Shown in pieces: positions 59,869 through 64,000 of a stretch of DNA of 64,000 bases; the first letter of the stretch is position 1; each line of letters begins with the position of its first letter. Position numbers and translations under genes: made by a program. The DNA lies in the NCBI RefSeq assembly GCF_000346465.2, contig NC_034014.1, positions 18,899,667 through 18,963,666 on the forward strand, given 5' to 3'. This DNA is from Prunus persica. Taxonomy: Eukaryota; Streptophyta; Magnoliopsida; Rosales; Rosaceae. The notes below the pieces were generated by a model. The model did no database searches. It had not been told where the DNA came from and saw nothing but the letters and a program-made list of their open reading frames with translations.

Positions 59869-61735
59869 GCACATGGCCAAACATTTCCCACCCAATCACA
59901 AATCTGTTTCTCGTCCTGGTGTCAAGATTCGAGGCATGCCAGCCTTGAAAAATAAAAGGAAGAAGAAGAAGGTGCAAAAGAAGTTTCATATCCCTAAAGA
60001 GGATGAATATGAGCAACCCGCAAGGGTCCCTGTCACACTCATTGAATTCTTGCCAGTTGAGTTCTTCTCGAGTGAATCCGAGGTTGAGGAAGAAATTATC
60101 CAATGCAATATGGTTTCTGTGGGAGAATATGAGGTTGACACAGAGGTTGATGAGATTAACCTCCGCTCCGGTCGGAACATCCCATCTGCCAATAAACAAC
60201 AAGAAAATGAGGAAGCTGATCCCTTTAAAACCGAGAAAAAGTCGAAGGCGAAAGAGATTAAGGTCTCCTTGTAAGAAAAAGCTGTTGCAAGGGAAGTTCC
60301 ACCGTCCTCTTCAAAAGCAAAAGACCTTAAGCCCGACACTAGTAAAACAAAAGAGCCTTCACAATCACATGCACTTAAGTATGATATCTTGGCTCATCTT
60401 AAGCGCATCCCCGCTCCTTTAAGTGTTTATGACGCTTTACAAATGTCGAGAGAGCTTAGAGAAGCACTTGTAATGGCTTTAAAGAGCCCGGATATGTACA
60501 AATCATGTTTCAAATCAGTAGATGTCCACACAACTGAAACCTCGAAGTTTTGTGCATCGTGTCTGGCAGCAATTACCTTCGGTGAAGATGACTTCTTACT
60601 TGGATCCAAATTCCATAATCGACCTCTTTATGTCACTGGCGAAGTTGGAGGCACGATCATCAATCGAATCTTGTTAGATTGTGGTTCGGCTGTGAATCTT
60701 ATCCCTTTAAAGACACTCCATGCTATAAGGATGAGTGCCTGACAATTATCTCCATCTATGCTGACTATTCAAGGGTTCAATCAACTTGGGCAAAAAGCCA
60801 TGGGTTCTATCGCACTGCAAATGGAAATAAGGGAACTATATTCAGATGCCCTATTCCATGTGATCGATGCTGACACTTCATACAATGTTCTCCCAGGATG
60901 CCCATGGCTCCATACATATGGCGTAGTCCCTTCCACACTTCACCAGTGCTTCAAATACTCGATGGATAGGGAAGTCAAGAGCGTTTCAGCTGACATGGAC
61001 CCGTTCAGGGGCAAAGAGGTAAATTACTTTGATGCGAAATTTTACAGTCCACCAGGTATCTCATTCACACAGCCATCAAAGGTTGATAAGGAGGAAAGAG
61101 TGACTGTTGAAACAGGAAAGGCACAAAAGGTAGAAGCACCCAAACCTTCAAACGTAATTCGAGTGAAGCTAAAACCTCGTGGTACGTCATTCTCAAAAGT
61201 GGAAGAAATCCCGACTGCAAAGGCTCCCAAGCCAAAGATAATTGTCAAGACTTCAAAAAAGGAGCCTAGTGAAAAGGAAACAAGCTCCTCGAAACAAACA
61301 ATGGAGTCACTAATCACGGCAAGCTACATTCGTCCTCTTCGTAAGATCAATCAGTCTATCCCAGGGGACGATTTGGTCATTTCGACTACTTTTGGCAAAA
61401 ACAAGGGCCTGGGTAAACGTATAGTTATTCACAAAAAAGAATCATTGCCAGGAACAACATTTACTCCATTAAAGATAAAACTTACAGGCCGTAAAACAAA
61501 GAAAAGCAATGCTGGCCTCACAGTTCAAAATGAGAGTGGTGTGCTCAAAGTGTTTCTTCAAAGGCCACAGCTGGAAGTTTCCGAGTCCGAGATACTCACT
61601 AATATGGAACAAGCTATGTTTAGAGAAGATGAGGTGAATATAAGGCCGCTTCGCGTCTCTGTGTTCAAACGCTTAGGGAGCAGATAGCCATCCCGCATCT
61701 CAGTCTTTCACCGCTTGGAAAACCCTTCGAATTCA
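59866..61735 (+). pseudogene. second half of gag plus protease, copy E3
   Basis: It continues the inverted first half. It runs through the gag C-terminus and protease (LLDCGSAVNL near 60670) to codons matching E1's 47600, then breaks off. In-frame stops: 60272 (TAA, a T to A change against E1), 60740 (TGA for CGA) and 61685 (TAG for CAG). RT is absent; the sequence passes into leader-intron sequence at 61733 across a short AATTC/TTC overlap. Confidence 0.85.
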
Positions 61736-63282
61736 AAACATAAAAAAAAAAGAAAAAAAAAGATGAGGGTGGCTGACGCCACTTTGTTGAAGTTGGAAGA
61801 AGAGCAAAACAAAGGGGACAAGGTCCATGTGTTGCAGAGGAAAAAAAGAGGAAAAAGACAAAAAAAGTCTGAAACCTCTTTGATGTGTTGCGGCAGTTTT
61901 TTTTTCTGGCTTTTTCTTTTTTTGTTTGCAAAGGCTGTGTACATATTGTGACTTCGTGTATTTTCTTCAAAGACTGAACAGTAAAAATGTTTGCTCTTAA
62001 TTCGGACTGATCACAAGTATTCCAGATAAAGATGAGACTACAAGGTTTGACTTTACTTGGAAACAAACTCTATAAAGAGTTGGATAACTATCAGGCTGTT
62101 TTAATCGCCTGATGGACCAAAGTTTTTTTTTGGGGGCTCCATGCTCATGGGCTAACTATCAACAAACATCAAAAGCCCAAAATAGGATCATGGGCTGTCA
62201 GAGAATAATTATCCATTGTCTCTCAGAAGCCCATACAATTAATGGGTAACCCAAATAATTACCCATTAAATTTCCTAAGACCCAAATTTCCTATTATATG
62301 GTTAATGGATTAGTGAAAAAAAAATCCTTGTAGCCATATTTGGGTCCAAGTGCAAATGTCAACTTTAGAAAATTAGTGGGTTAATCAAAATTGCTCATTA
62401 ATTTTCCGGGACATTGACAGAAAGAAAAAGTGGTACAAAACCATCCAAATTTTTCCCATGGGTCATCTACCCATGAAAATTCCAATGAGATTAAATTCAA
62501 ATATCTCAAACACAAATTCTCAATTAATGGGCCACACTTACCCATTAATTTCAAAATTTTCCCATAGGTCACCTACCTATGAAAATCCCCAAATTATCTC
62601 AAAGATACAAATTCTAAATTATTGGGTCATACATACCCATTAATTTCCAATTTTTCCCATAGGTCATCTACCTATGAAAATCTTCAAATCGTCTCAAAGA
62701 CACCAACTCTAAATTATTGGGCCACATTTACCCATTAATTTCTAAATTTTCGAACTACGTTGGTTTGATCCCTTTAAAAGGGTACGTAGGCAATCTAGAG
62801 TTTCAATCTAGATGCAACCATCTCAAACATATTTCCATATCGAATCCCTGGTTTATTCAGCTAAATTTACTCAAACACTCCTCAATCAAACTCATTCAAA
62901 TTCTTCGTTTTGCGATGAGTCATTTATTCATCATGAATCTTTGAACTACGAGTGGCTTGATTCCCGCAAGGGATACGTAGGCATCCTGAGGTTGGACTTG
63001 GGAGCAACTGCAAAATCAAACACACACGTTCTGTTTCTTTATGATGGAATCAAAGGGTTTTCCCTTGAAGCAAGGGATTGTAATTAAGAGACTTGCGTCT
63101 CGAATGGGTCGAACCTAAAATAATAAAACCCCATTATTTAATTAGTGGTGGTGAAATTATATTAGGAAGATCACAATTTTCCTTCAACATAATTTTGGGC
63201 AAGCCCGGTGGGACCCATTTACCTTTTCATCTCCAATCATAAAGTGACTAATGTTTGTTTTATTTATTTGTGTTTTTCACAG
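61733..63282 (+). other. 3' part of the Ty3 leader intron (copy E4)
   Basis: 61733-63118 duplicates 54084-55456. The last ~165 bp (63119-63282) are present only here and end GTGTTTTTCACAG, a strong acceptor, directly before GTTAACAAAACCAG and the gag ATG. With the 5' part at 53279 this outlines an intron of about 2.3 kb. Confidence 0.75.
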
Positions 63283-63301
63283 GTTAACAAAACCAGATAC
63301 G

Positions 63302-64000
63302 ATGGCACCACAAGTAACGATTTTCTTCCACAAAATTGAAACTACCAAGAATGCGTGCACCAAACGAGCAGGGTTCAAAAACACTTTCATTGTTGGTGAG
63401 AGCCTCATCAAGTGCACTGTGCCAAAGCCCATTCAGAGGGCCAGACCTTAGGTCACTCCTAAGGTCGTCAAGACCCAATTGAAGAAAACTCCGTCCAAGA
63501 ACGCTCTCCGAAATGGAAGAAAGAGGGTTGCGCGTGCTTTAAGAAAGAAAGAAGCAAAAAAGGAGTCTACTGAGGCAATCTTATCCCAGCTTTCTGGGAC
63601 AAGCCCAATAATGACTGAGGGCAAGAACACCTTAACTACCTTGGCTGTGCCGACTCCCAAGAGAACAAATACTTCCCGATTTGTCCAAATCATGATTGGA
63701 TCAATTCCAGTCAACCTATATCCTACAGATTCTGTTCTGATGACTTCCACCAACGAAGCTAGAGATGAAGGTCAAAAGGACGACTTCGTGAAGAACGTTG
63801 AGGTCCAAGGGGCTGAACCTCCATCAAGCCTTAGAGCCCATGTTGTGGAATCCACATTACAAGAGGTTTACCCATGTTCTCCTAAAGGGTAAAAGCAGAG
63901 CCATCGTCATGAAAAAGAAGTGGTGAACATACCTCATCCACAAAGGAAACGCGTGAAAAAGGTGAAGATAGCTGATGTTTCAAGGGATCAAATTCCCGTA
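63302..64000 (+). pseudogene. gag, copy E4, 5' part, runs off the window
   Basis: The ATG at 63302 has the same start as the other copies. A stop at 63449 (TAG where E3 has CAG) and a 1-bp insertion near 63889 (AAAGGG against AAGGG) break the frame. The rest lies beyond the window. Confidence 0.85.

Larger units (their letters stand above)
55457..59874. other. 4.4-kb inverted segment within the Ty3 complex
   Basis: The ends are ATGTGCTTG (55457-55465) and CAAGCACAT (59866-59874), a 9-bp inverted repeat. Outside the right end is the second half of a gag frame (GGCCAAACATTTCCC). Inside the left end, on the minus strand, is the first half, ending GTTAAAAGAGCCAAGCACA. Flipping the block joins the halves exactly as in E1 around 45760. 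The block holds LTR C, gag first half, PMD remnant and integrase tail. Confidence 0.8.

Noticed and set aside
1..64000. tRNA, rRNA, snRNA or known microRNA genes
   Set aside because: I looked for familiar cores (tRNA A/B boxes with folding, common miRNA sequences) and saw no convincing case; a tRNAscan or miRNA search would be needed to be sure.

Overview
The window looks like nuclear DNA of a flowering plant (eudicot, probably a rosid; Rosaceae is my guess from overall character and was not checked against a database). The evidence is AT-rich intergenic DNA, spliced genes with GT-AG introns, plant-specific protein families (DREB-type AP2/ERF factor, plant trehalose-phosphate phosphatase, NDR1/HIN1-like protein, plant mobile domain) and dense plant retrotransposons and MITEs.

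Layout. (1) 1-6391: a Ty1/copia retrotransposon that appears young and coding-complete. It has gag, a full protease-integrase-RT-RNase H ORF, and LTRs differing at one site over the 183 bp that can be compared; its 5' LTR is cut by the window edge. (2) 6392-43018: the host gene region. It holds an intronless RAP2.4-type DREB/ERF gene (10366-11487, +), a nine-coding-exon trehalose-6-phosphate phosphatase gene (30441-32474, +, reconstructed exon by exon, 377 aa) and an NDR1/HIN1-like LEA-2 membrane protein gene (40924-41727, -). Between them lie long gene-poor spacers with small DNA elements: two copies of a foldback MITE, two hAT-like non-autonomous elements with target-site duplications, a probable Angela-like solo LTR, a possible A-tailed retroposon, microsatellites and tandem repeats. 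(3) 43019-64000: a dense complex of one Ty3/gypsy family (Tat/Ogre-like by its protease and RT motifs).

The Ty3 complex is the most interesting part. The first copy (43019-53278) has an LTR, one long gag-protease-RT frame with four premature stops, an internal deletion that removed most of integrase, an array of hairpin motifs, a roughly 980-codon plant-mobile-domain (PMD) gene in antisense, a polypurine tract inside a palindrome, and a second LTR. That second LTR is followed not by host DNA but by the 5' leader of the next copy, so copies are chained head to tail. Comparing copies exposes a leader intron of about 2.3 kb with GT-AG ends: two copies carry the precisely spliced form and two others keep the intron's 5' and 3' parts. 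A 4.4-kb block (55457-59874) is inverted between 9-bp inverted repeats and cuts one gag gene in two; flipping it back restores gag order.

The host genes look unrelated in function (stress transcription factor, trehalose signalling, membrane/defence-type protein) and simply share a neighbourhood. The Ty3 copies in view are all defective, but together they outline the parental element: LTR, spliced leader, gag-pro-pol, hairpin array, antisense PMD gene, LTR.
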